A DNA stretch of 14,467 nucleotides from Sulfurimonas sp. (GTDB taxonomy: Bacteria > Campylobacterota > Campylobacteria > Campylobacterales > Sulfurimonadaceae). Numbering within the stretch: the first letter of the stretch is position 1; every line of letters starts with the position of its first letter. The stretch covers positions 1-14,467 of the forward strand of contig JAQIBW010000097.1 in NCBI GenBank assembly GCA_027858865.1. The letters are read 5' to 3'. Below, in pieces: positions 1 to 5,901 of this stretch. The notes below the pieces were generated by a model. It saw nothing but the letters and a program-made list of their open reading frames with translations. It did not search any database and was not told the DNA's origin. A program made the translations under genes and the position numbers.

Positions 1-450
1 GAAACAGGCTTTGATAAGTTGGCAAGATCACTAAATCTAGGGGATTTTATCTTTTTATCAAATGCAGAACAAAACAATGGGGGAAGAGAAAAATCATCTC
101 TTTTATCAAATGCTTTTGAAGCTGTTATCGGGGCAATTTATCTTGAAGCAGGTCTTGGTACTGCCGCAGATATTGCGATAAAATTAATAGAGAAAAATCA
201 TGATGAGATATCTTTAGATTCTCTGTTTCGTGACTATAAGACAACACTACAGGAGCTTACGCAAGCTAGATTTGGAATAACTCCAGAGTACAAAGTTGTA
301 GCTAGTCGTGGACCTGATCATAAAAAAGAGTTTGAAGTAGCTGTTTTTATTGAAGATAAAGAGTATTCAAGAGCATCTGGAAAAAGTAAGAAAATAGCTC
401 AACAAGAGTCTGCTAAAGAAGCAGTTGAGATGTTAAAGAAGGAATCATAA
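1..450 (+). CDS. rnc: Ribonuclease III, C-terminal part (5' end outside window)
   Basis: This is the 3' part of RNase III, which cuts double-stranded RNA during rRNA and mRNA maturation. The frame is open from base 1 to the TAA at 448-450, giving about 149 codons; the N-terminal part with the first half of the active site lies outside the window. Visible are the end of the nuclease domain, with the helix LLSNAFEAVIGAIYLEAG that carries the catalytic Glu, and then a complete dsRNA-binding domain running from DYKTTLQELTQ through GPDHKKEFEVAV to the C-terminal GKSKKIAQQESAKEA. It closely resembles Helicobacter RNase III as I remember it. The position of the second conserved acidic residue three before the Glu (Asp in E. 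coli) is Asn here. The aroC start codon follows the stop after 1 nt, so the two genes are probably co-transcribed. Confidence 0.95.
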   Translation, partial: ETGFDKLARSLNLGDFIFLSNAEQNNGGREKSSLLSNAFEAVIGAIYLEAGLGTAADIAIKLIEKNHDEISLDSLFRDYKTTLQELTQARFGITPEYKVVASRGPDHKKEFEVAVFIEDKEYSRASGKSKKIAQQESAKEAVEMLKKES

Positions 451-451
451 T

Positions 452-1525
452 TTGAATAGTTTTGGAACGAAGTTGCGTTATAGCACTTTTGGAGAATCAC
501 ATGGAAAAGCGATAGGTTGTCTGCTTGATGGTGTTCCTGCGGGTTTAGATATCGATGAAGAGTATATTCAAAATGAACTTGACCGTAGAAAGCCTGGAAA
601 GAGTGAGTTTGAGACTGCAAGAAAAGAAGCAGATTCAGTTGAGATTCTTAGTGGTGTGTTTGAAGGTAAAAGTACAGGTACTCCAATCGCTATGATTATC
701 TACAATACAAACCAGAAGTCAAAAGACTATACAAATATCAAAGATGTTTTTCGTCCAGGGCATGCTGACTTTACTTACTTTCATAAGTATGGAATCAGAG
801 ATTACCGTGGTGGTGGAAGATCTTCTGCAAGAGAGACAGCAGCTAGAGTTGCCGCTGGTGCGGTTGCAAAGCTTATGCTTAAAGAGTTAGATATAGAAGT
901 TTTAAGCGGTATTAGTGAAGTAGCAGGAATCAAAGCCCAATCTTTTGATTACGCGAAAGCAAAAAATAGTATCATATATGCACTAGATGCAAATAAAGAA
1001 GAAGAACAAAAAGAAGCAATCTTAAAAGCTAAAAATGACCACGATTCTGTAGGTGGTGTATCTAGAGTTTTGATTAAGGGTGCTCCTATTGGCCTAGGTC
1101 AGCCACTTTACTATAAACTAGATGGTGTTTTAGCAGATGCTATGATGGGTCTAAATGCTGTAAAAGCTGTTGAAATTGGAGATGGTGTTCTTAGTGCATC
1201 TACGCTTGGATCACAGAACAATGATGAGATTAGAGCAAACGGTTTTGAGTCAAATCACTCAGGTGGAATACTAGGCGGAATCTCTAACGGCGAAGATATA
1301 GTAATGAATGTTTACTTTAAACCAACTCCATCAATTTTTAAAGAACAGCACACAGTTACAACTACAAATGAAGAGGTAGATTTCTCTCTTAAAGGTAGAC
1401 ATGACCCATGTGTAGCAATAAGAGGAACTGTAGTTTGTGAAGCAATGGCTGCACTGGTTATTGCTGATATGTTGCTTTTAAATATGGGTTCGACTATGAG
1501 CGGAGTCAGCAAATACTATAATTAA
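452..1525 (+). CDS. aroC: Chorismate synthase
   Basis: Chorismate synthase makes chorismate from 5-enolpyruvylshikimate 3-phosphate, the last step of the shikimate pathway, and uses reduced FMN. At 357 aa it has the usual length. The family signatures are present: GESHG with the following G..LDGVPAG (residues 14-31), the Gly/Arg-rich stretch YRGGGRSSARETAARVAAGA near residue 120, and the C-terminal RHDPCVAIRGTVVCEAMAAL. The start is a TTG: it places the conserved MNSFGTKLRYSTFGESHG at the N terminus, lies 1 nt after the rnc stop, and has an AAGGA ribosome-binding site (RBS) inside the rnc end about 9 nt upstream. No ATG fits. The stop codon overlaps the AAGGA that serves the next gene, which suggests translational coupling along rnc-aroC-PAS. 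Confidence 0.97.
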   Translation: MNSFGTKLRYSTFGESHGKAIGCLLDGVPAGLDIDEEYIQNELDRRKPGKSEFETARKEADSVEILSGVFEGKSTGTPIAMIIYNTNQKSKDYTNIKDVFRPGHADFTYFHKYGIRDYRGGGRSSARETAARVAAGAVAKLMLKELDIEVLSGISEVAGIKAQSFDYAKAKNSIIYALDANKEEEQKEAILKAKNDHDSVGGVSRVLIKGAPIGLGQPLYYKLDGVLADAMMGLNAVKAVEIGDGVLSASTLGSQNNDEIRANGFESNHSGGILGGISNGEDIVMNVYFKPTPSIFKEQHTVTTTNEEVDFSLKGRHDPCVAIRGTVVCEAMAALVIADMLLLNMGSTMSGVSKYYN

Positions 1526-1534
1526 GGAACTGTC

Positions 1535-1948
1535 ATGAGTGTAACTAAGAGTGAAAACTCGGATGAGTGGTTTTTTTCATCAGATCAATATATACTAAGT
1601 GAAACTGATGACAGAGGTCTTATCATATATGCTAATGATCTCTTTTGTGAGATTGCTGATTATACGCTAGATGAGTTGATTGGTGAACCACATAACATAG
1701 TAAGACATCCAGATATGCCGCGCATTGCCTTTAAAGGTCTCTGGGATGATGTGCAATCAAAAGGTTTTTGGACAGGAATTGTAAAAAATCTTAGAAAAGA
1801 TGGCGGATATTATTGGGTACATGCAACTGCTCTTAGAAAAGTTCACAATGATGGTTCTGTTACATATCTATCAGTTAGAAGAGTTCCTAGTCCAAGAGAA
1901 ATTGAAGCTTGCATACCTCTGTATGTAAAACTAAAGTCGAGTGAGTAA
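1535..1948 (+). CDS. Stand-alone Aer/CetB-like PAS domain protein (likely redox/energy sensor)
   Basis: This is a 137-aa protein that is almost entirely one PAS domain. It resembles the FAD-binding PAS domain of the E. coli aerotaxis receptor Aer and the Campylobacter protein CetB. Residues matching Aer positions reported to matter for FAD binding or signalling are present at the same numbers: N34 (YANDLF), R57-H58-P59-D60 (VRHPDMP) and W79 in FWTGIVKNLRKDGGYYWV. There is no HAMP, methyl-accepting or transmembrane segment, so it should act as a separate sensor subunit, as CetB does with the membrane signaller CetA. No cetA-like gene is in the window, so the partner must be elsewhere. The ATG follows AAGGAACTGTC, with the RBS overlapping the aroC stop. 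Calling it an FAD-binding energy-taxis sensor is inferred from similarity; the PAS assignment itself is firm. Confidence 0.85.
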   Translation: MSVTKSENSDEWFFSSDQYILSETDDRGLIIYANDLFCEIADYTLDELIGEPHNIVRHPDMPRIAFKGLWDDVQSKGFWTGIVKNLRKDGGYYWVHATALRKVHNDGSVTYLSVRRVPSPREIEACIPLYVKLKSSE

Positions 1949-1974
1949 TCTAGCAATCTAAAATTATTACTTAC
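1941..1974. terminator. Possible convergent hairpin between PAS gene and amidase remnant
   Basis: GTGAGTAAT at 1941-1949 pairs with ATTACTTAC at 1966-1974 as nine base pairs including one G-U wobble, with a 16-nt loop. It spans both converging stop codons. No T-run follows on either strand, so termination activity is doubtful. Confidence 0.25.
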
Positions 1975-2475
1975 AAGGGGCAGGTTTAAGACCTTTTATA
2001 TTCGCTCGTATATCTCGCATAAAGCCTTTTCCTGGATCTTGTTTTTTAGTTCTATATGCATTATCTCTTTCAAGCCATAACTTACTTCCCTCAAAGCATC
2101 TATATTCATAATGACCTATAAGATATTTGATAGTACCAAACTCTTTTTTAGGTAATTTATCAGTTTGATGTTTGATATTAATTGCTCAACTGTAAGGTTT
2201 TGTTTATTATTTCCTCCGCCTACATTTTCGATACCAATAGCGCTATAATTTAAACCAATAATATGTCTAGCCATGTAATCTATGGGCATTAACTGGTGAA
2301 TAGTTCCATCTGTATCAATCATAAAATGAGCAGAGACATTAACTACTCCAGCTCCTGATATATCTGCTCTGTCAGTTAAGAGCAATGGAGAATAAAACCT
2401 TTCTAATGATTTTTTAAAGTTATCTATTTCAGTATAGTGAATAACTATCATTCTGGGAATAATAGATATATTCAA
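1967..2475 (-). pseudogene. N-acetylmuramoyl-L-alanine amidase (Amidase_2 type), frameshifted and 5'-truncated
   Basis: The family is a zinc amidase that cuts between muramic acid and the peptide stem in peptidoglycan. The first frame (TTG at 2475, stop at 2116-2118, 119 aa) gives IVIHYTEID with the first zinc His (H13), VSAHFMIDTDGTIHQLMP, MARHIIGLNYSAIGIENVGG and LTVEQLISNIKLINYLKK. The remainder is in the -1 frame: EFGTIKYLIGHYEYRCFEGS, YRTKKQDPGKGFMRDIRAN and KPAPCK, stopping at 1967-1969. This part holds the second zinc His (IGH) and the Asp of QDPG. The shift lies at a run of six T (+ strand) at 2144-2149; seven would restore one 169-aa frame. There is no signal peptide, although relatives are usually exported, and an in-frame stop at 2491-2493 blocks extension. 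The 119-aa product lacks two of three zinc ligands, so without frame restoration it should be inactive. It is probably a decaying gene; recoding or a base-call error are alternatives. Confidence 0.8.
2143..2149 (-). other. A_AAA_AAG heptamer at the amidase frame break
   Basis: Read on the minus strand in the upstream frame, CTA AAA AAG AGT contains the heptamer A_AAA_AAG. This is the same slippery sequence used for -1 frameshifting in E. coli dnaX, in the correct phase. A -1 slip continues as GAG TTT GGT, exactly the frame of the conserved C-terminal half. No clear Shine-Dalgarno stimulator lies upstream. Downstream, TTTGG-TACTA-TCAAA could form only a weak 5-bp stem. Loss of one A from an A7 run in this phase would create the heptamer automatically, so its presence alone does not prove recoding. 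Confidence 0.4.
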
Positions 2476-2921
2476 TGTTTGATGCTGTTCTTACAACAGG
2501 TAAATCTGCAGATGCAATGGTAAGACGTGTAAAAATTAATCCAGATGTCAGTACTGAAGATGTTGTAGAGTCAATGAAAAGCATAGCTGGCGATGAAAAT
2601 ATGCTTCAAGTTGGTGACTCTAGAATGGCTGAAGAACGTGATTATGAAGGTAAAAGACAGAGATATATAAGAATCCTTCACTATTGTTCTCCAAATATTG
2701 CAAAAACATTTATTGACTACTCAGTAGCATATGGTGCGTTTATGCCTTGTAGAATCCTTATAGTTGAAGATGACAAGGGTGATAGATGGTTAGTAACAAT
2801 GGCTATGGAGCTAATGCTTTTTGGTGGACAGACTCTGCCTCCTGAAATGATGAAAAAAGCTGAACATGTAAGAGATACTATGTATAAAATGATGGACTTA
2901 GCCGCTGTTGGTGACTTTTAG
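2475..2921 (+). CDS. DUF302 domain protein, probably missing its signal peptide
   Basis: This is a 148-aa protein of the DUF302 family, whose biochemical role is unknown. The recognisable body runs from VDVSTEDVVESMKSIA-like sequence (here NPDVSTEDVVESMKSIAG) through YIRILHYCSPNIAKTFIDYS and FMPCRILIVEDDKGDRWLVTM to a Met-rich C-terminal helix. Related proteins that I remember from this group begin with a signal peptide just before the FDAVLTT segment. Here the ATG falls directly on MFDAVLTT, with a stop three codons upstream of it (2463-2465). No properly spaced RBS is present; the closest, GGGA, is about 16 nt away. The start base coincides with that of the divergent amidase remnant, so the 5' end was probably removed by a rearrangement at about 2475. 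The protein could be an untranslated remnant or a cytosolic form. Confidence 0.7.
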   Translation: MFDAVLTTGKSADAMVRRVKINPDVSTEDVVESMKSIAGDENMLQVGDSRMAEERDYEGKRQRYIRILHYCSPNIAKTFIDYSVAYGAFMPCRILIVEDDKGDRWLVTMAMELMLFGGQTLPPEMMKKAEHVRDTMYKMMDLAAVGDF

Positions 2922-2969
2922 AAGAGAGACTAAAATAGTACGCTCACATATCTCAAAACATTGTGAAAA

Positions 2970-3007
2970 GATAGAATAAAGAGTTTTACTTCTCTTTATT
3001 ATCTATC
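2970..3007 (-). terminator. Hairpin terminator at the end of the moaC-side transcript
   Basis: GATAGAATAAAGAG (2970-2983) pairs with the 16-nt arm 2992-3007 (complement of GATAGATAATAAAGAG) around an 8-nt loop, with a 2-nt bulge. On the minus strand the stem is followed by CTTTTC, a short U-tract. The stop codon of the 353-aa gene lies in the loop. The stem is AT-rich, so strength is uncertain. Confidence 0.5.
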
Positions 3008-4047
3008 GCACCTTTAGCAGTTTTAATTGCACTGCCTAAAGCTGTTTTAGCTACTCCCCAAGCTTGTTTACCCATTCGCTTAGCTTCTTGTGCCGCTTCT
3101 GATTTTAGAGCTGTATCGGCCCTCTTAACAGCTGTTTTTGCAAGTGATGAGAACCTCTCCCTCATAACATCAGCAGTTTCTTTAGAAATATGAACCAACT
3201 CTTCTAAATCATAGTGCATATTTTTGTTTATATCTAAAAGGAGTTTTCTTATTTCTTGTGTATTCTCACTAGCTTGAGTTTGAACAACTTGAGAGAAGAG
3301 AACATCAGTTTGATTTAGATCTTCCATAATAGTGTCATAATCTTCGATAAGAATATGTTTTGCTTCGATAGGCATGTAAGCTAAACGTTTTTTAAATCTG
3401 TCTATGGAGCGAACAAGACCGCTTCTCATCCCATGAAGAGTCGCGTTTAAAATCTCATCAGCTTTTGTCGGAGAGGCCTCTGCAATATCTATAGCCGATT
3501 GAAGGATAGTAGATAGTATCTTTCTTATTCTAATAGTATTTAGTGAACCTTCTTTAATAGCCTCAAAAGTTATATCTTTAATAACCTCTTCAGTAGTTTC
3601 TATAATATCACTGTTTTTATCTTTTTCAAGTGCAGTAATAATTGCTGATTCAACCATCTCACTTAAAAAGTCATATAAGTCGATTGACTGTAATTTTACC
3701 TGATGAAGTTTAGATAGCGCATCTTGTTGGTTTTCTAGTTTAACTTCCATCGCACTAAAAACACTGTATTTAAATTTTTGAAGTTCATCAGACTTCTTTT
3801 GCAAACTTCTCTCAATAAGTTCTTTTTGTTCTAATAGTGATTCAACATCATCTTTGAGACTCTGAGTCTCAATATCCAAGATAGTTGTAGTAATAGTTTT
3901 TATTTCATGTAGGTTTAACTCGTTTATTTTAATGTTTAGCTCATCACTAAGATGATCCATAGCCTGCGTTACTCTTTTATCAACACTTTTAAATCTACGA
4001 TTATACGAGTCATTTATGTCAGTTTGTAATTTTTCTAAATCCACCAT
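2986..4047 (-). CDS. Unknown 353-aa coiled-coil protein with amphipathic Ala/Lys-rich tail
   Basis: I do not recognise a functional family. The protein is almost wholly alpha-helical and very charged. Residues about 10-120 have long heptad-like stretches (for example ETQSLKDDVESLLEQKELIE and ALSKLHQVKLQSIDLYDFL) typical of coiled coils. Residues about 140-250 form a denser helical region, with EEVIKDITFEAIKEGSLNT and ATLHGMRSGLVRSIDRFKKR. The last 50 residues are an Ala/Lys/Gly-rich amphipathic tail (KQAWGVAKTALGSAIKTAKG). It has no signal peptide and no membrane segment. The ATG has a good RBS (AAGGATTC) 5 nt upstream. It lies 19 nt after the DUF493 gene, so it is probably the last gene of the moaC transcript, ending at the hairpin at 2970-3007. 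The tail resembles lipid- or granule-binding amphipathic helices (phasin-like), but that is only an inference. Confidence 0.85.
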   Translation of the reverse strand: MVDLEKLQTDINDSYNRRFKSVDKRVTQAMDHLSDELNIKINELNLHEIKTITTTILDIETQSLKDDVESLLEQKELIERSLQKKSDELQKFKYSVFSAMEVKLENQQDALSKLHQVKLQSIDLYDFLSEMVESAIITALEKDKNSDIIETTEEVIKDITFEAIKEGSLNTIRIRKILSTILQSAIDIAEASPTKADEILNATLHGMRSGLVRSIDRFKKRLAYMPIEAKHILIEDYDTIMEDLNQTDVLFSQVVQTQASENTQEIRKLLLDINKNMHYDLEELVHISKETADVMRERFSSLAKTAVKRADTALKSEAAQEAKRMGKQAWGVAKTALGSAIKTAKGAIDNKEK

Positions 4048-4066
4048 GAATCCTTTTTTGTTTTGG

Positions 4067-4336
4067 TTAAAGTACCATTTTAATATTTTGATGAGCCTTT
4101 AGAGCTTCATATATAAAGTTTCTGTCATCTTCGTTATGCACAAGTAAATCAAGGTTCATGCTTACGTATTTTCCGCCTTTTGAGTTTTTAGAGTGAACAA
4201 GCTTGTGCTCTCTCTCAACTATAACATCATGTATTGCTTTTTCTAGGGCTTCTTTTTCACCTGCAATCAGTTTATAAGACCATGAACATGGATATGTAAG
4301 TTCTAGTTTGTCGGTTCTATCGTTTAAAATCTCCAC
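4067..4336 (-). CDS. DUF493 / YbeD-family protein
   Basis: This is an 89-aa protein of the DUF493 (YbeD) family, small ferredoxin-like-fold proteins of unknown but possibly regulatory function. The features seen are the N-terminal strand [17 protein letters not shown], the central [18 protein letters not shown] (compare GNYHSVSITINA in E. coli YbeD), and the diagnostic C-terminal end NIKMVL (compare DIVRMVL). The length matches the family. The start lies inside the 3' end of moaC, overlapping it by 20 nt in another frame, and the 353-aa gene follows 19 nt after the stop. This argues for co-translation with moaC. The family assignment is firm; any molybdenum cofactor role is only suggested by position. 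Confidence 0.88.
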   Translation of the reverse strand: MEILNDRTDKLELTYPCSWSYKLIAGEKEALEKAIHDVIVEREHKLVHSKNSKGGKYVSMNLDLLVHNEDDRNFIYEALKAHQNIKMVL

Positions 4337-4787
4337 TTTTACCTCCTGATTTTTTTTCTAGTTGCACGTTTCTTATTATCATGCCTTTGTCTATAGCTTT
4401 GACCATATCATAGATTGTTAAAAGACCGATGCTAGTCCCCGTTAAAGCTTCCATTTCAACACCAGTTTGTCCTGTTAGTTTTGCAGTAACAGTTAGTTTA
4501 AAACCTGGAAGTTCAGCTAGCTCATCAACGTCACAGTTGATTCCGCTAAGGTTTAGAGGATGACACATAGGGATAAGCTCACTTGTCTTTTTTACACCCA
4601 TAATCGCTGCAATTACAGCAGTTTGTAAAACAGGACCTTTTTTGGTCTTTTCGCTAACTATCGCATCGTAAGCATCTTGGCTCATCTCTATGATGCCAGA
4701 TGCTACGGCAACTCTTGTAGTTTGGTTTTTATCAGATACGTCGACCATTTTTGGTCTTTGATTTTCATCTAAGTGTGTTAACTTCAT
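4317..4787 (-). CDS. moaC: Cyclic pyranopterin monophosphate synthase (MoaC)
   Basis: MoaC converts the 3',8-cyclo-GTP intermediate made by MoaA into cyclic pyranopterin monophosphate, the first stable intermediate of the molybdenum cofactor. At 156 aa it has the normal length. The family motifs are present: MVDVSDK near the N terminus, K50, the block [13 protein letters not shown] with H76, GVEMEALTG, and [12 protein letters not shown] with D127 and K130, matching the E. coli catalytic residues shifted by one. The RBS is weak (AAAGAATAG before CAATG), but an extended -10 promoter lies 28-36 nt upstream of the start. It heads a short transcript with DUF493 and the 353-aa gene. The late-step gene mobA is about 540 nt upstream on the same strand, beyond the frameshifted 142-aa gene. 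Confidence 0.97.
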   Translation of the reverse strand: MKLTHLDENQRPKMVDVSDKNQTTRVAVASGIIEMSQDAYDAIVSEKTKKGPVLQTAVIAAIMGVKKTSELIPMCHPLNLSGINCDVDELAELPGFKLTVTAKLTGQTGVEMEALTGTSIGLLTIYDMVKAIDKGMIIRNVQLEKKSGGKSGDFKR

Positions 4788-4814
4788 TGCTATTCTTTAA
4801 ATTGTATTTTTATT

Positions 4815-4823
4815 ATTATAGCA
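4815..4823 (-). promoter_or_regulatory. Extended -10 promoter for moaC
   Basis: On the minus strand the sequence is TGCTATAAT, a perfect TATAAT hexamer with the TG extension. The predicted transcript start is near 4808, giving a leader of about 20 nt before the moaC ATG at 4787. No clear -35 box is seen, as is common in Campylobacterota. Confidence 0.5.
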
Positions 4824-4841
4824 GAAGAAAAGTAAGCTATC

Positions 4842-5269
4842 TTATTGATTCTCTTTTTGTTTTCTAAAGAGGTGATATCTAGATTTTTTAAAAGCAATTT
4901 TCATAAGATTTTCCGGACATTCATCTATATTTCTCCAGATTCCAGAGGGACACTGTATCTCTAGTGCTCCCTTTTCTTTATACTTTAAGATTTGTTTTTC
5001 TGAAGGAATTTTGTGGGGAGGTTGTATATCTACATCGCTTAAATCAATGTCTTCTAAATAAAAAACTGTTTGACAGCCTCCATCAAGAGGTGACCAGTTT
5101 GGCATACCGTCTAAAGTATAATGAACAATTTGTTTGTTTTCATACTCAACGGCGAAAACGTAAAAACCGTCAAGTCTATGTTTTTTGGTAAAGCAAAAAT
5201 GACTTTTCCTTTTCCGTATATGAGACTAAAAACCTCTTGTTCAAGCTTCACTTTACTAAAGTAGTGCAT
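4842..5269 (-). pseudogene. Unknown 142-aa protein gene split by a -1 frameshift
   Basis: I do not recognise a family. The true start is the ATG at 5267-5269 with the RBS AAGGA 7 nt before it. The first frame reads MHYFSKVKLEQEVFSLIYGK, then GKVIFALPKN, and meets a TAG at 5111-5113 after 52 codons. Shifting by -1 at the A6 run (5181-5186 on the + strand) continues as HRLDGFYVFAVEYENKQIV, then HYTLDGMPNWSPLDGGCQTV, FYLEDIDLSDVD and a Lys-rich C terminus ending at 4842-4844, for 142 aa in total. The downstream frame also has an internal ATG (5103-5105) that could be miscalled as a short 87-aa gene. It is soluble, with no signal peptide or membrane segment. It lies between mobA and moaC, so a molybdenum cofactor link is possible but unproven. 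It could be a pseudogene, a recoded gene or a base-call error. Confidence 0.75.
5180..5186 (-). other. A_AAA_AAC heptamer at the second frame break
   Basis: In the upstream frame the minus strand reads CCA AAA AAC ATA, containing A_AAA_AAC in slippery phase. A -1 slip continues as CAT AGA CTT GAC, the frame of the rest of the protein. A seventh A would restore the frame just as well. Confidence 0.35.
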
Positions 5270-5327
5270 TTAACATCCTTTGTTTGTGCAAATGATATTT
5301 AATTTAGATTACAATATAACTACAAGC

Positions 5328-5900
5328 TCAAATAAGGCTTAATGCTTCTTTGTATTCGTGAGGGTGGTTGAGGTTTAGAAATGGTTTTTCATCATCAAAG
5401 TTTACAAAAGTAGTGTTTGAATTTTTTAATAAAAATCCTAGTTTATGGTTGTCCTTTTGGAGCATTTGTTTAAACCCATTTTGGAGTGAACGATGGTAGA
5501 TGCCACACATCGGCTGAGTACCAAACTCTGTCTTTGCAATAGTTGCATCTGAGTCATCTCTATCTGCATCTATGATTTTTTCTATCTCTCGTTCACTTAC
5601 AAAAGGAGAGTCAACACTAAGTGCAAAAAATGCGTCCTCTTTTAACTCTTGAAATATAGCAACAAATCCTGCAGTTGGAGCAAATGTCTCTATAGTCTTA
5701 ACATCTTCAATAAAGTTAGCCTCAAAATCGAACTTACTCTTTTCTTTACATGAGATATATACTGTTTTGAAGATTTTATTTAAACGAGAGAGTTGAAACT
5801 CAGTAAGAGTGTCAAAGCCAGCAAAGGGAAGAAGAGATTTATCCTTTTTCATTCTAGAGCTTTTGCCACCTGCGAAGATGACGCAGGGGATATCAAACAT
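5328..5900 (-). CDS. mobA: Molybdenum cofactor guanylyltransferase (MobA)
   Basis: MobA joins GMP from GTP to molybdopterin, giving the guanine dinucleotide cofactor used by DMSO-reductase-family enzymes such as periplasmic nitrate or polysulfide reductases. At 190 aa the length is normal. The nucleotide-binding signature [11 protein letters not shown] is at residues 11-21, preceded by CVIFA. APTAGF replaces the usual GPLAG-like loop. The metal-binding Asp is in ALSVDSPFV (D97). The C-terminal [12 protein letters not shown] corresponds to the NxNTPEDL-like motif. The ATG comes 1 nt after the leuC stop and has no good RBS of its own, so translation is probably coupled to leuC. No convincing terminator follows; only a 4-bp stem is visible. 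Confidence 0.95.
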   Translation of the reverse strand: MFDIPCVIFAGGKSSRMKKDKSLLPFAGFDTLTEFQLSRLNKIFKTVYISCKEKSKFDFEANFIEDVKTIETFAPTAGFVAIFQELKEDAFFALSVDSPFVSEREIEKIIDADRDDSDATIAKTEFGTQPMCGIYHRSLQNGFKQMLQKDNHKLGFLLKNSNTTFVNFDDEKPFLNLNHPHEYKEALSLI

Positions 5901-5901
5901 A

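Noticed and set aside
2475..2921. A hidden signal peptide for the DUF302 gene in another frame upstream of 2475
   Set aside because: The upstream plus strand is the antisense of the conserved amidase start, and the DUF302 frame is closed at 2463-2465; no hydrophobic leader is found.
4964..5191. 75-codon open frame on the plus strand, opposite the frameshifted 142-aa gene
   Set aside because: It is antisense to a continuous, better-supported coding frame and has low-complexity, non-family sequence.
5326..5342. AAGC-GCTT stem after mobA as a terminator
   Set aside because: Only 4 bp with a 9-nt loop and no T-run; too weak to call.
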